From Burkholderiales bacterium (GTDB lineage: Bacteria > Pseudomonadota > Gammaproteobacteria > Burkholderiales > Burkholderiaceae_C): a DNA stretch of 64,000 nucleotides. The translations under genes and the position numbers were made by a program. This document shows, one piece after another, positions 29,910-42,423 of the stretch. Position 1 is the stretch's first letter. The number at the start of each line of letters is the position of its first letter. The stretch lies in assembly GCA_016223165.1 (NCBI GenBank), contig JACRPO010000005.1, positions 434,001-498,000 on the forward strand. Reading direction: 5' to 3'. The notes beneath the pieces were generated by a model. It made no database searches. It was given only the letters and a program-made list of their open reading frames with translations, and was not told where the DNA came from.

Positions 29910-31079
29910 TCAACCCGAGGTCGCCGGGCCGCCCGCCGGTGGGGTCTCGTCGTAGGCCGTGGCCAGGTGCGTGAACGCCGCGTCGACGAAATTCGCGGGC
30001 CACGATTTGGCTTCGCCCATGCCCATGGAAGTCCACAACGCGCCGTAGGTGAGCCACACGCGCGCCGGGTCTTCCTTGCCCTGGGCGAGCTGCTCGAGCG
30101 TCGCCGGATCGAGCTGTTCGGCCAGGCGCTGGCAGGTGGTCTCGAAGGCGGCCAGGATGCGCTGCGTGTGCTGGCCGAGCTCAGCATGCGCGCGCACGAG
30201 CATGGCCTCGCCGTCGTGCCCGGAGGCGAGCAACGCACCCACGGCCTCCTGCGGCCCCGGCGCAAGACGCAGGCGCGCGGCGGGCGAGGCCGCGAGCGCC
30301 GCGGCCGCGCGGCTGCCGAGCTCGCGCATCTGCCGCGACTGCAGCGCCAGCTGGTGGTGCAGCGCGAACATCGCCACGCGCAGCAGGCGCCCCACGTGGT
30401 GCACGGTGTCGCCGGGCGGGCCGCTGCCGAGCGCCTCGGGGCCCACGCCGAGGCCGGCGGCGAGGCTGCGCAGCAGGTCGCCCGCGGGGTCGGAAAGCGA
30501 CGCCACCTCCGAAGTGCCGGTGTCGTCGAAGCCGCTCGGCCGCACGTTCGGCACCGTGGCGAAGACCGACGACTGCGCTTCCGTCGAGGTGTCGAGCCAG
30601 GGCTTGGAGATGCGCGTGAAGCCGGAGTTCATCTCCAGGCTCGGCGTCGCGCTGCGGCCCTCGGCGTGCTGCCAGTCGGGCCCGACCATCGCCGCCGGGT
30701 CGCCGCCGCGCGGCGGCATGCGCGTGCGCGCCACGGTCGCCTGCGGTGCCTCGTCCGTGTCGGACACGTGCGTCACCTCGATGAGGTAGCTGCCGAGCCC
30801 GATGCGGTCGCCATGGCGCAGCACGTGATCGCCGGCGAGGCGCTTGCGCGAGCCGTTGACGAACGTGCCGTTGGTCGACAGGTCGCGCAGGACCTGCTGG
30901 CCGTTGACGAGCACCACCTCGCAGTGGCGAGCCGACAGCGCGAGCTCGCGGTCCGGGATCGGCCATTCGCACTTGGGATCGCGCCCGATCACGAAGCGCT
31001 TGTGCCGGGAGTGCACCTGCGCCAACGCCTGCACGCCCGTGGCGCGTTCGGCACCGCGAACCAGCTTCAGGAGGAACAT
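29910..31079 (-). CDS. FHA-domain protein resembling T6SS-associated TagH
   Basis: A 389-residue cytoplasmic protein. Residues ~25-105 form an FHA phosphothreonine-binding domain (V-I-G-R-D..., S-A-R-H-C, D-L-S-T-N-G-T-F-V-N-G). A disordered Thr/Ser/Pro-rich middle (~115-200) is followed by a helical C-terminal domain (~205-370) whose order, including L-R-L-A-P-G-P-Q-E-A-V-G-A-L-L and a terminal F-E-x-x-x-x-R-L-x-E-x-x-D-P-x-x-L-E, resembles the C-terminal domain of TagH/ImpI proteins of type VI secretion. No other T6SS gene is in the window. It may serve another phospho-signalling role. It lies 15 bp after the TPR gene. Confidence 0.65.
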   Translation of the reverse strand: MFLLKLVRGAERATGVQALAQVHSRHKRFVIGRDPKCEWPIPDRELALSARHCEVVLVNGQQVLRDLSTNGTFVNGSRKRLAGDHVLRHGDRIGLGSYLIEVTHVSDTDEAPQATVARTRMPPRGGDPAAMVGPDWQHAEGRSATPSLEMNSGFTRISKPWLDTSTEAQSSVFATVPNVRPSGFDDTGTSEVASLSDPAGDLLRSLAAGLGVGPEALGSGPPGDTVHHVGRLLRVAMFALHHQLALQSRQMRELGSRAAAALAASPAARLRLAPGPQEAVGALLASGHDGEAMLVRAHAELGQHTQRILAAFETTCQRLAEQLDPATLEQLAQGKEDPARVWLTYGALWTSMGMGEAKSWPANFVDAAFTHLATAYDETPPAGGPATSG

Positions 31080-31094
31080 GGCTGTCGAACGACC

Positions 31095-31676
31095 TCAGCG
31101 AGGGATCGATGCCGCCAGCAGCGCGCGTGCGCCCTCGAGGCGGCGCATCAGCTGCGGGTCCACCGGGCCGGCGGCGGCCACCTGCTCCCAGGCCTGCACG
31201 GCAAGCATGAGGTGCACGAGGCCGAGGTTGGCGCGCGCCACGCGGTACGAGGGGTCGTTGCGCAGCGCCGTTTCCAGCGCCTGCCGCGCCGGCTCCAGGC
31301 GCCCGGCGCGCGCGTGCAGCAACGCGATGTTGTTGTAGGGGTCGGGCAGCTCGGGCAGGTCCTGGGTCATGCGCTCGAACCAGGCGAGGGCCTCGGCGTT
31401 GCGCTGCAGGTCCATCAACGCCACGCCGCGCAGGAAGCGCAACTCGGCGTCGACGCCGGCGTCGCTGCCGGTCGCCGGCGCGGGTGCCTTGTCGCGCGCC
31501 GCGTCTTGCGCGAGAAGCCGCTGCAGCGCCGCCTCCGCCTGCCCGCGCGCGAGCAGCTCGCGCACGGCGCGCACATCGTCGCTTGCCGCATGGAGCGTGG
31601 CATGCAGGCCGCCCAGAAGGAGCAGCGCGATGCGCAGCGCGGACCGGGGCGATGGGCGTGGCATACTGACTTTCAT
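31095..31676 (-). CDS. Exported TPR-repeat protein
   Basis: About 193 residues: signal peptide (~13-30, ends H-A-A-S), a charged helical segment, an Ala/Pro linker, then about three TPR units (~75-175), including A-L-A-W-F-E-R and [17 protein letters not shown]. TPRs usually bind other proteins, and no catalytic domain is seen. It probably forms an operon with the FHA gene. The ATG at 31676 overlaps a TAGAAT hexamer; if that is a real -10, the true start is the ATG at 31664. Confidence 0.75.
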   Translation of the reverse strand: MKVSMPRPSPRSALRIALLLLGGLHATLHAASDDVRAVRELLARGQAEAALQRLLAQDAARDKAPAPATGSDAGVDAELRFLRGVALMDLQRNAEALAWFERMTQDLPELPDPYNNIALLHARAGRLEPARQALETALRNDPSYRVARANLGLVHLMLAVQAWEQVAAAGPVDPQLMRRLEGARALLAASIPR

Positions 31677-31680
31677 TCTA
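31675..31680 (-). promoter_or_regulatory. Candidate -10 element for the TPR/FHA operon
   Basis: TAGAAT on the minus strand overlaps the upstream ATG of the TPR gene. The flanks (CGATAGAATGA) match those of the element before clpS. A start ~7 bp on would leave only a few bases before the ATG at 31664. Confidence 0.35.
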
Positions 31681-31767
31681 TCGACGCCTGTCGGGCGCCG
31701 TGCCAGCGGTGGCGGCCGGGCGTTCAATGCGCCTATCGCCTCGCGTGGCGGCGCCCACGCTGCAGTC

Positions 31768-33165
<1,398 letters not shown>

Positions 33166-33167
33166 CC

Positions 33168-33938
33168 ATGCCGGCAAGGAAGACTCAGGCCGCGACGGCG
33201 GCCAGGAGAGCGGTGCCGGCCGCCGGCAAGGCGAGCGTCGAGGCCCCCCCGAAGGCCGTTCCCAACACCATTCCCAAGGCTGCCGCCAAGGCCGCCTTCG
33301 AGGCCGCGTTCACCCCCGACTACTGGGACGAGGCCTGCCGGCACCTGGCCCGTCGCGACCGCGTGCTGAAGCGGCTGATCCCGAAGTTCGGCGAGGCGCG
33401 GCTCGCCAGCCGCGGTGACGCCTTCACGACACTCGCGCGCTCCATCGTCGGCCAGCAGATCTCGGTGAAGGCGGCGCAGTCGGTCTGGAACCGCTTTGCC
33501 GGCTGCATGGGCGGTGCCGGCACGCACCTGGCGCCCGGCAAGGTGCGCGCCATGCAGAACGCGTCGATGCGCGAAGCCGGTCTCTCGGCGCGCAAGTGCG
33601 AGTACCTGCTCGACCTCGCCGGCCACTTCGAGGAGGGCCGCGTGCACGTGGCCGAGTGGGCCGCCATGGACGACGAGGCCATCATCGCCGAGCTCGTCGC
33701 CATCCGCGGCATCGGGCGCTGGACGGCCGAGATGTTCCTCATCTTCCACCTCATGCGGCCCGACGTGCTGCCGCTGGACGACCTCGGGCTCCTGAAGGGC
33801 ATCAGCGTCAACTACTTCAGTGGCGAGCCGGTCTCGCGCGCCGAGGCACGCGAGGTCGGCGAGGCCTGGTCGCCCTACCGCTCGGTGGCCACTTGGTATA
33901 TTTGGCGCAGCCTCGATCCCCTGCCCGTGGAGTACTGA
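33168..33938 (+). CDS. DNA-3-methyladenine glycosylase (AlkA-like HhH-GPD)
   Basis: A 256-residue base-excision glycosylase. After a ~45-residue Lys/Ala/Pro-rich N-terminal extension comes the HhH-GPD domain: [12 protein letters not shown], the hairpin [13 protein letters not shown], and the catalytic Asp in L-P-L-D-D-L-G-L. The compact length without the AlkA N-terminal domain resembles short alkylpurine glycosylases. It removes alkylated purines from DNA. It lies 2 bp after cysS and 25 bp before accA. Confidence 0.9.
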   Translation: MPARKTQAATAARRAVPAAGKASVEAPPKAVPNTIPKAAAKAAFEAAFTPDYWDEACRHLARRDRVLKRLIPKFGEARLASRGDAFTTLARSIVGQQISVKAAQSVWNRFAGCMGGAGTHLAPGKVRAMQNASMREAGLSARKCEYLLDLAGHFEEGRVHVAEWAAMDDEAIIAELVAIRGIGRWTAEMFLIFHLMRPDVLPLDDLGLLKGISVNYFSGEPVSRAEAREVGEAWSPYRSVATWYIWRSLDPLPVEY

Positions 33939-33963
33939 GAAGCACACCGATGCGGGCCCCCCG

Positions 33964-34935
33964 ATGAGCAAACGCCACTTCCTCGAATTCGAGCAGTCGA
34001 TCGCCGAGCTCGAGTCCAAGATCGACGAGCTGCGCTACGTGCAGAACGAGTCGGCCGTGGACATCTCGGAAGAGATCGAGCGGCTGTCGCAGAAGAGCCA
34101 GCAGCTCACCAAGGACGTCTATTCGAGCCTGTCGCCCTGGCAGGTGACGCAGATCGCCCGCCACCCGCAGCGGCCCTACACGCTCGACTACGTCAACCAG
34201 ATCTTCACCGACTTCCAGGAACTGCACGGCGACCGCCATTTCTCCGACGACCTCTCCATCGTCGGCGGGCTGGCGCGCTTCAACGGCAGCGCCTGCATGG
34301 TGCTCGGCCACCAGAAGGGCCGCGACACGAAGGAGCGCACGCTGCGCAACTTCGGCATGAGCCGGCCCGAGGGCTATCGCAAGGCGCTCAGGCTCATGCA
34401 GCTGGCCGAGAAGTTCCGCCTGCCCGTGTTCACCTTCGTCGACACGCCCGGCGCCTATCCGGGCATCGGCGCCGAGGAGCGCGGGCAGAGCGAGGCGATC
34501 GGGCGCAACATCTTCGAGATGGCCAAGCTCGAGGTGCCGATCATCACCACCATCATCGGCGAGGGCGGCTCGGGCGGCGCACTGGCCATCAGCGTCGGCG
34601 ACCAGTTGCTGATGCTGCAGTTCTCCGTGTACTCGGTGATCTCGCCCGAAGGCTGCGCATCCATCCTGTGGAAGACCGCCGAGCGCGCCAACGAAGCGGC
34701 CGAGGCGCTGGGCATCACCGCGCATCGCCTGAAGGCGCTGGGCGTCATCGACAAGATCGTCAACGAGCCCGTGGGCGGCGCGCACCGCGACATGCCCTGG
34801 ATGGCCGCGCAGCTCAAGCGCGCGCTCGGCGACGCACTGCGCCAGGTGGCCGACCTGAAGACCAAGGACCTGCTGCAGCGCCGCTACGACCGGCTGCGCG
34901 CCTACGGGCGCTTCGCCGACAGCACGGAGCGCTGA
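33964..34935 (+). CDS. accA: Acetyl-CoA carboxylase carboxyltransferase subunit alpha
   Basis: A 323-residue subunit of the carboxyltransferase that moves CO2 from carboxybiotin to acetyl-CoA, making malonyl-CoA for fatty-acid synthesis. Features include the coiled N-terminus ([14 protein letters not shown]), [18 protein letters not shown] and [11 protein letters not shown]. Length matches E. coli AccA (319). The partner accD is not in the window. Confidence 0.97.
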   Translation: MSKRHFLEFEQSIAELESKIDELRYVQNESAVDISEEIERLSQKSQQLTKDVYSSLSPWQVTQIARHPQRPYTLDYVNQIFTDFQELHGDRHFSDDLSIVGGLARFNGSACMVLGHQKGRDTKERTLRNFGMSRPEGYRKALRLMQLAEKFRLPVFTFVDTPGAYPGIGAEERGQSEAIGRNIFEMAKLEVPIITTIIGEGGSGGALAISVGDQLLMLQFSVYSVISPEGCASILWKTAERANEAAEALGITAHRLKALGVIDKIVNEPVGGAHRDMPWMAAQLKRALGDALRQVADLKTKDLLQRRYDRLRAYGRFADSTER

Positions 34936-34968
34936 GAGGCCGAGAGTCCCTCGACTCTCAGCCTCTGA
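34933..34968 (+). promoter_or_regulatory. Stem-loop spanning the accA-tilS junction
   Basis: A 15-nt arm (34933-34947, beginning at the accA stop codon) pairs at 13 of 15 positions with 34954-34968, with a 6-base loop. The right arm ends one base before the tilS ATG (34970). There is no U-run, so it is more likely to affect tilS translation, RNA processing or partial termination than to be a classic terminator. Confidence 0.6.
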
Positions 34969-34969
34969 G

Positions 34970-35910
34970 ATGCCGGCCGCGATGCGGCCGAGGCAAGCGG
35001 TGGCCGTCGCGACCAGCGGCGGCCGTGACTCCACAGCGCTGCTGCACGCCACCGTGCGCCAGGCAGGAGCCCTCGGCCTCGACGTCGTGGCGCTGCACGT
35101 GCACCACGGGTTGATGCCCGAGGCCGACCGCTGGCTCGAGCACGTGCGCCGCCAGGCCATGCGGCTGGGCGCGCGGTTCGCGAGCGTTCGCCTGCAGGGG
35201 GCGCCCGAGCGTGGCGACAGCGTCGAGGCCTGGGCGCGCAAGCACCGCTACGAGGCTCTCGCCCGCATGGCGAAGGCGCATGGTTGCGATCTCGTCTTGC
35301 TGGCGCAGCATAGGCGCGACCAGGCCGAGACCTTCCTCATCCAGGCCCTGCGGGGTGGCGGCGCCGCCGGCCTGGCCGCCATGCCGCGGCTCGTGCAGCG
35401 CGATGGCATCACCTGGGCCCGGCCGTGGCTCGCGAGCCCGCGCGAGGCGATCGACGCCTATCTGCGCAGGCACCGGCTGCGCTTCATCGAGGATGCGAGC
35501 AATGCCGATCCGCGATATGCGCGCGCCCGCCTGCGCGCGCTCTGGCCGGCCCTGCACGAAGCCTTCGCCGATGCCGAGGGCACGTTGGCGCACGCCGCGC
35601 AGCGCGCAGCGGCCGACGCGGCGGTCGTGGCCGAGGTGGCCGAAGCCGACCTCGCGGCGCTCGGGGCGTTCGCCGGTGGCGGCAGGCCGCTGCCTGTCGA
35701 GCCCTGGTTGCGGCTCTCGGCGGCCCGCCGCACGTCGGCGCTGAGGCTCTGGCTCGCGACGTTGCTTGCGCAACCCGTTCCCGAAACGCTCGTGCGCCGC
35801 CTGCTCGACGAGCTGCCCGGCCGCCGGCACGCACGCTGGCATGCGGGGCCCTCGGACCTCGTGCTGCGGCGCGGGCTTCTCGCGCTCGAGGCCGCGGCGC
35901 CGCGCCGCGC

Positions 35911-35926
<16 letters not shown>
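34970..35926 (+). CDS. tilS: tRNA(Ile)-lysidine synthase
   Basis: A 318-residue N-type ATP pyrophosphatase. The PP-loop S-G-G-R-D-S is at residues 16-21, with V-H-H-G-L next and the helix A-R-K-x-R-Y-E-A-L that is typical of TilS. It changes C34 of tRNA-Ile(CAU) to lysidine so that AUA is read as Ile; it is essential. The protein is shorter than E. coli TilS (432): the C-terminal TilS domain seems reduced or missing. The start is the ATG directly after the accA stem-loop. Confidence 0.92.
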
Positions 35927-38394
<2,468 letters not shown>

Positions 38395-38400
38395 AGGCAC

Positions 38401-39675
38401 ATGGCTCTGATCGTCCACAAGTACGGCGGCACGTCGATGGGCTCCACCGAGCGCATCCGCAGCGTCGCGCAGCGTGTCGCCAAGTGGGTGCGCGCCGGCC
38501 ACGAGCTCGTGGTGGTGCCTTCGGCGATGAGCGGCGAGACCAACCGCCTGCTCGGCCTGGCCAAGGAGCTGATGCCCAACGTCCACACGCCCGAGGCGAT
38601 GCGCGAGCTCGATGCTATCGCCGCGACCGGCGAGCAGGTCTCGGTGGGCCTGCTCGCGCTGGCGCTGCAGGCGCAGGGCGTGCCGGCCGTGAGCTACGGC
38701 GGCTGGCAGGTCCCGGTCGAGACCGACTCGGCCTTCACGAAGGCGCGCATCTCGCGCATCGACGACAAACGCGTGCGTGCCGACCTCGACGCCGGCCGCG
38801 TCGTCATCGTCACGGGCTTCCAGGGCATCGACCCCGAGGGCCATGTCACGACGCTCGGGCGCGGCGGCAGCGACACCTCGGCGGTGGCGGTGGCGGCGGC
38901 GCTGAAGGCGGCCGAATGCCTCATCTACACCGATGTCGACGGCGTCTACACCACCGACCCGCGCATCGTGCCCGAGGCGCGCCGCCTCAAGAGCATCAGC
39001 TTCGAGGAGATGCTCGAGATGGCGAGCCTGGGCAGCAAGGTGCTGCAGATCCGCTCGGTGGAGTTCGCCGGCAAGTACCGCGTGCCCACGCGCGTGCTCT
39101 CGAGCTTCACGCCGCCGGACATTCCCATCGAGGAAGAGGCGGCATCGGGCACGCTCATCACTTTCGAGGAAGACGAGAAGATGGAACAAGCCGTCGTGGC
39201 CGGCATCGCGTTCAACCGCGACGAGGCGAAAATCAGCGTCATCGGCGTGCCCGACCGGCCGGGCATCGCCTACGCGCTGCTCGGCCCGGTGGCCGAGGCC
39301 AACATCGACGTCGACGTCATCATCCAGAACGTCAGCCACGACGGCCGCACCGACTTCAGCTTCACCGTGCACCGCAACGACTACCAGCGCACGATGGAGC
39401 TGCTGAAGACGAAGATCCTGCCCGCCGTCGGCGCCGCCGACGTGCTGGGGGACGCGCGCATCTGCAAGGTGAGCATCGTCGGCATCGGCATGAAGAGCCA
39501 TGTCGGCGTGGCCGCGAAGATGTTCCAGACGCTGTCGTCCGAGGGCATCAACATCCAGATGATCACGACGAGCGAGATCAAGACCAGCGTCGTCATCGAC
39601 GAGAAGTACATGGAGCTCGCCGTGCGGGCACTGCACAAGGCCTTCGGGCTGGACGAGCCGAAGGCCGCGGCGTGA
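38401..39675 (+). CDS. lysC: Aspartate kinase
   Basis: A 424-residue aspartokinase that phosphorylates aspartate, the first step to lysine, threonine and methionine. The start M-A-L-I-V-H-K-Y-G-G-T-S is the conserved N-terminus, which fixes the ATG. Further motifs are G-R-G-G-S-D-T-S-A-V and Y-T-D-V-D-G-V-Y-T-T-D-P. Two ACT domains fill the C-terminus (~265-415) and give feedback control by amino acids. Its start lies 6 bp from the divergent UvrA2 gene, so its promoter should lie within that gene's 5' end. Confidence 0.97.
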   Translation: MALIVHKYGGTSMGSTERIRSVAQRVAKWVRAGHELVVVPSAMSGETNRLLGLAKELMPNVHTPEAMRELDAIAATGEQVSVGLLALALQAQGVPAVSYGGWQVPVETDSAFTKARISRIDDKRVRADLDAGRVVIVTGFQGIDPEGHVTTLGRGGSDTSAVAVAAALKAAECLIYTDVDGVYTTDPRIVPEARRLKSISFEEMLEMASLGSKVLQIRSVEFAGKYRVPTRVLSSFTPPDIPIEEEAASGTLITFEEDEKMEQAVVAGIAFNRDEAKISVIGVPDRPGIAYALLGPVAEANIDVDVIIQNVSHDGRTDFSFTVHRNDYQRTMELLKTKILPAVGAADVLGDARICKVSIVGIGMKSHVGVAAKMFQTLSSEGINIQMITTSEIKTSVVIDEKYMELAVRALHKAFGLDEPKAAA

Positions 39676-39759
39676 GGACTCGGGGGCCTGGGCGCGCCGG
39701 GGCCGCTGCCGCGGCAAAGAGGGCAGGGCTGGGGGCAGGGCAGAGGGCAGGCTGATCGC

Positions 39760-39828
39760 GCGGACGAGCAGGCGGACGAGCAGGCCGACGAGCAGGCCGA
39801 CGAGCAGGCCGACGAGCAGGCCGACAGG
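39760..39828 (+). repeat. 12-bp tandem repeat, five full copies plus a partial
   Basis: GCSGACGAGCAG (S = G, G, C, C, C) is repeated at 39760, 39772, 39784, 39796 and 39808, with a partial copy from 39820. It lies between lysC and tRNA-Ser. It is read as Asp-Glu-Gln-Ala repeats in the lysC frame downstream of its stop codon, and that frame stays open until a TAG at 39847. Confidence 0.9.
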
Positions 39829-39846
39829 CGCGCGGTTGAACGCGGC

Positions 39847-39852
39847 TAGAAT
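39847..39852 (+). promoter_or_regulatory. Candidate -10 element for tRNA-Ser
   Basis: TAGAAT lies 14 bp before the mature tRNA 5' end, a suitable distance for a -10 box. No clear -35 at 17 bp. Confidence 0.45.
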
Positions 39853-39866
39853 CGCCGCACTTCGCC

Positions 39867-39957
39867 GGAGACGTGACCGAGTGGCCGAAGGTGCTCCCCT
39901 GCTAAGGGAGTATGTGCCAAAAGCGCATCGAGGGTTCGAATCCCTCCGTCTCCGCCA
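39867..39957 (+). tRNA. tRNA-Ser (anticodon GCU)
   Basis: A 91-base class II tRNA. The acceptor arms GGAGACG (39867-39873) and CGTCTCC (39947-39953) pair fully, followed by G and an encoded CCA. The anticodon stem CTCCC/GGGAG encloses CT-GCT-AA, with the anticodon at 39901-39903. The long variable arm and the GGTTCGAATCC T-arm are as expected for serine tRNA. It reads AGC and AGU codons. Confidence 0.97.
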
Positions 39958-39969
39958 AGAGCAATGCAG

Positions 39970-39993
39970 AACGGGCCTTCACGGCCCGTTTTT
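39970..39993 (+). terminator. Rho-independent terminator of tRNA-Ser
   Basis: AACGGGCC (39970-39977) pairs with GGCCCGTT (39983-39990) around a 5-base loop, followed directly by further T residues. It starts 12 bp after the tRNA CCA end. Confidence 0.9.
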
Positions 39994-40170
39994 CGTTCTT
40001 CCGGCATGGCACCGCGATTCGCGCGAGCCGACCGTGCTCGGCGGCGAACTGGGCGCCCGTCGCCGCGTTTTTCCGGGCGTCGCCGGCCGCGGGCCGGCGC
40101 ATGCTGCGAGTCCCGGTGCCCGCCGCGCGACGGTCGCGAGAGGGCCGCGCACCGGTTCGACGAGAACATC

Positions 40171-40923
40171 GTGGGCACTTCGCAGTTCCTGGCTACCCTC
40201 GCCGCCTACTGGTCGGCGGTGGAGGTGACGACGAACATCGTCGTCTTCATGAACCTGCTGGGCGCCCTGGTGCTCGGCAGCCTGGTGGGCTACGAGCGCG
40301 CCTACCACGGGCGCGCCGCGGGCATGCGCACCTATGGCCTGGTGTGCATGGCGTCGGCCGGGCTCACCATCGTCTGCGGCTATCCGGGCATGTGGTTCGG
40401 CGGCATGCACGCCGCGGCGTCGCTGCCCGACCCGACCCGCGTCATGCAGGGCATCGTCACCGGCATCGGCTTTCTCGGCGCGGGGGTCATCGTCAAGGAG
40501 GGGCTCAACATCAGCGGCCTCACCACAGCGGCCTCCATCTGGGCCGCCTCCTGCATCGGCGTGCTGATCGGTGTCGGCTTCTACGCCGCGGCCATCCTGC
40601 TGGCCATGCTGTGCGCGGCGACGATGATGTGGGGCGGCCGCGTCGAAGGTTGGCTGCCTTCGCACCCGGCCATTCACGTGCGCGTGCGCGTGCGCGCCGG
40701 CTCGACCCTGCGTGTGGCGGACCTGGGGGCCGCGCTGCGCCGTCTGGGCTACCAGGCGGCGCCGGGGTCGTTCGCGTTCGCCGGCGACGACGCCGGCAAC
40801 GAGATCCGCTTCGTCGCGCTGGCCGTGTGCAAGCGCGAGGCCGCGCCGCTGGAAGAGCTCGGCCGCGCGCTCGGCGGGCACGCCGACGTGACCGACTGGA
40901 CCCTCGGACATGCGCGCAACTGA
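40171..40923 (+). CDS. MgtC/SapB family membrane protein
   Basis: About 250 residues. The N-terminal half has the MgtC membrane domain with 4-5 helices and its hallmark segments: G-S-L-V-G-Y-E-R, A-A-G-M-R-T-Y-G-L-V, G-I-V-T-G-I-G-F-L-G-A-G-V-I and G-L-T-T-A-A-S-I-W-A. The C-terminal ~90 residues form a soluble ACT-like domain. MgtC proteins are tied to magnesium limitation and to control of the F1Fo ATPase; the function here is not known. The GTG at 40171 was chosen by similarity, but the frame is open to 39964 and an ATG at 40006 is possible. Confidence 0.85.
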   Translation: MGTSQFLATLAAYWSAVEVTTNIVVFMNLLGALVLGSLVGYERAYHGRAAGMRTYGLVCMASAGLTIVCGYPGMWFGGMHAAASLPDPTRVMQGIVTGIGFLGAGVIVKEGLNISGLTTAASIWAASCIGVLIGVGFYAAAILLAMLCAATMMWGGRVEGWLPSHPAIHVRVRVRAGSTLRVADLGAALRRLGYQAAPGSFAFAGDDAGNEIRFVALAVCKREAAPLEELGRALGGHADVTDWTLGHARN

Positions 40924-41536
40924 CGCCGTCGCGGCGCCGTGGCGGGCGCTGCAGGGTGGCGTCCACCGCGCCTGGCCGGTGGTGGTCCGCTGGTCGTTCG
41001 TCGTCGCGGCGGCCGTCGCGGCGGGCGCGGCGGCAGCCGCCGAGCCGGCGCTGGTGCCCTCGGCCGACGGCAGCGAGCTGGTCGATGCCGCCGCCGGCCT
41101 GACCTGGGCCCGCTGCGTCGAAGGCATGCAGTGGGACGGCCGCACCTGCGTCGGCGCACCGCTTCGCTTGACGCATGGCGAAGCGGCGGGCGCGGCAGCG
41201 GCGCGACGCCGTGCAGACGGCAAGCACTGGCGGCTGCCGCGCGTGCCCGAATCGCAGCGGCTCGCTCGCCTGGCGCGGCACGTGCCGGCCTCGTGCGCCT
41301 CCTGCCTGCCCGGCGCGCCGCTGGAGTGGCATTGGACGGCGACGAGCCAGGTCGACACCTCGCGCGTCAACCCCTACAACTACGGCAACATTCGCCGCGG
41401 CGTGAACGAGGAGAGCGTCAACCGCCTGGCCTTCCTGCATGGCTGGGCCGTGCACAGCGGCAGCGGCGAGGCCGATGCCGCCATGGCGAAGAAGACGCGC
41501 CTGGTGGTTCGCCTGGTGCGCACGCTCGAGCCCTGA
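40910..41536 (+). CDS. Exported DUF1566-like protein
   Basis: A 208-residue protein with a hydrophobic signal segment (~22-43). The mature part has G-L-T-W-A-R-C-V-E-G-M-Q-W-D-G-R-T-C, H-W-R-L-P-R-V-P-E and W-T-A-T-S-Q, which follow the DUF1566 (Lcl C-terminal-like) pattern found in exported or surface proteins. Cysteines at C-x-E-G-M and T-C and a C-A-S-C pair may form disulfides. The function is unknown. It overlaps the mgtC-like gene by 14 bp. Confidence 0.75.
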   Translation: MRATDAVAAPWRALQGGVHRAWPVVVRWSFVVAAAVAAGAAAAAEPALVPSADGSELVDAAAGLTWARCVEGMQWDGRTCVGAPLRLTHGEAAGAAAARRRADGKHWRLPRVPESQRLARLARHVPASCASCLPGAPLEWHWTATSQVDTSRVNPYNYGNIRRGVNEESVNRLAFLHGWAVHSGSGEADAAMAKKTRLVVRLVRTLEP

Positions 41537-41577
41537 GCGGGCGCTGCCGAAGCGGTGGGTGGCGGCGCCGCGGACCG

Positions 41578-42174
41578 CTACAGCTTGCTCGCGCCGCTCT
41601 TCGACTCGCGCGCACTCTGCGCGTCCCTTCGCGCCTGGGTCGCGAGATCGGACCAGTAGACGGTGAACTCGTCGGCGCGGCCGAAGGGGCTCGTCGCCTC
41701 GATGGTCACCCGATCGCCGCGCCAGCGCTTCGTCACGGTGGCGAACTCGGCGCCGTCGCCGAAGCGCGCCTTGCCGACGGCCGTCTCCGTCGCCGTGCCG
41801 TAGCGCGTCTCGAGCACGGCCAGCATCTTGTCGAAGCGAATCGCGTTGCCCGTGAGCAGGATGCCGGCGACATGGCCGAAGGCGACGTCGAGGACGACCC
41901 TCTGGCCGCCGGTGCCGAGGTCGGGCGAGTTGTGCACGGTGAAGAAGGTCCGGTCGGGTCGGCCCAACGCCGCACGCGGCTGGTAGCAGAAGACCGAGGT
42001 GCTGAGGCGCCCACGGTATTCGTTGCTCGCGTCGCAGGGCTGGATGCCTGCGCCATCGAGCGGCGCGCCCAGGCGGATGCCCATGACGTCGGTCGGCTGC
42101 TGGGGCCAGGCGCCCTGGGCCGTGGCGACGAGAGGCCAAAGCAGCGCAGCGGCGATAACGAATGCGGTCTTCAT
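41578..42174 (-). CDS. Exported protein of unknown function
   Basis: A 198-residue protein with a clear Sec signal peptide (~1-19, A-T-A-Q). The mature part begins with P-T-D-V-M-G-I-R-L-G-A-P-L and has two cysteines (C-D-A-S and F-C-Y-Q). It appears mixed alpha/beta, with no recognised motif. It stands alone, convergent with the DUF1566 gene and divergent from the RND pump operon. Confidence 0.7.
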   Translation of the reverse strand: MKTAFVIAAALLWPLVATAQGAWPQQPTDVMGIRLGAPLDGAGIQPCDASNEYRGRLSTSVFCYQPRAALGRPDRTFFTVHNSPDLGTGGQRVVLDVAFGHVAGILLTGNAIRFDKMLAVLETRYGTATETAVGKARFGDGAEFATVTKRWRGDRVTIEATSPFGRADEFTVYWSDLATQARRDAQSARESKSGASKL

Positions 42175-42241
42175 GGCGGTCGTCCTTGCTCCATCCAAGT
42201 CGAGTCTTCGATCTTCGCGGACGCCGACAGTCCCGAGCGAC

Positions 42242-42259
42242 GGACGGGTCTTCCCGTCC
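42242..42259. promoter_or_regulatory. Perfect 7-bp inverted repeat upstream of the RND operon
   Basis: GGACGGG (42242-42248) and CCCGTCC (42253-42259) surround TCTT, 165 bp before the adaptor start. It is followed by CCTAAACT, a weak -10 candidate (TAAACT, 42263-42268). It could be an operator or leader hairpin. Confidence 0.4.
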
Positions 42260-42423
42260 CGCCTAAACTCCCGCCCCCTCCGAGCGCTCGCGGCCGAAAG
42301 CGGGTCGTTTGTCGATTCCGGCTGCGCCCGAACGTCGTGCCATCAACGGGCGCTTCTGCGCCCGCCGAATCGAGCCTTGCCCAAGAAATCCCCATCCATC
42401 CTCCTGCGTCAACGAGAACAGCA

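Noticed and set aside
29910..31079. A type VI secretion locus
   Set aside because: Only one FHA protein resembles a T6SS component; no tss genes are present in the window.
39760..39828. Possible CRISPR array
   Set aside because: Units of 12 bp follow each other without spacers; it is a plain tandem repeat.
39964..40170. N-terminal extension of the MgtC-like protein
   Set aside because: This stretch includes the tRNA terminator and is Arg-rich without similarity, so a start near 40171 is preferred.
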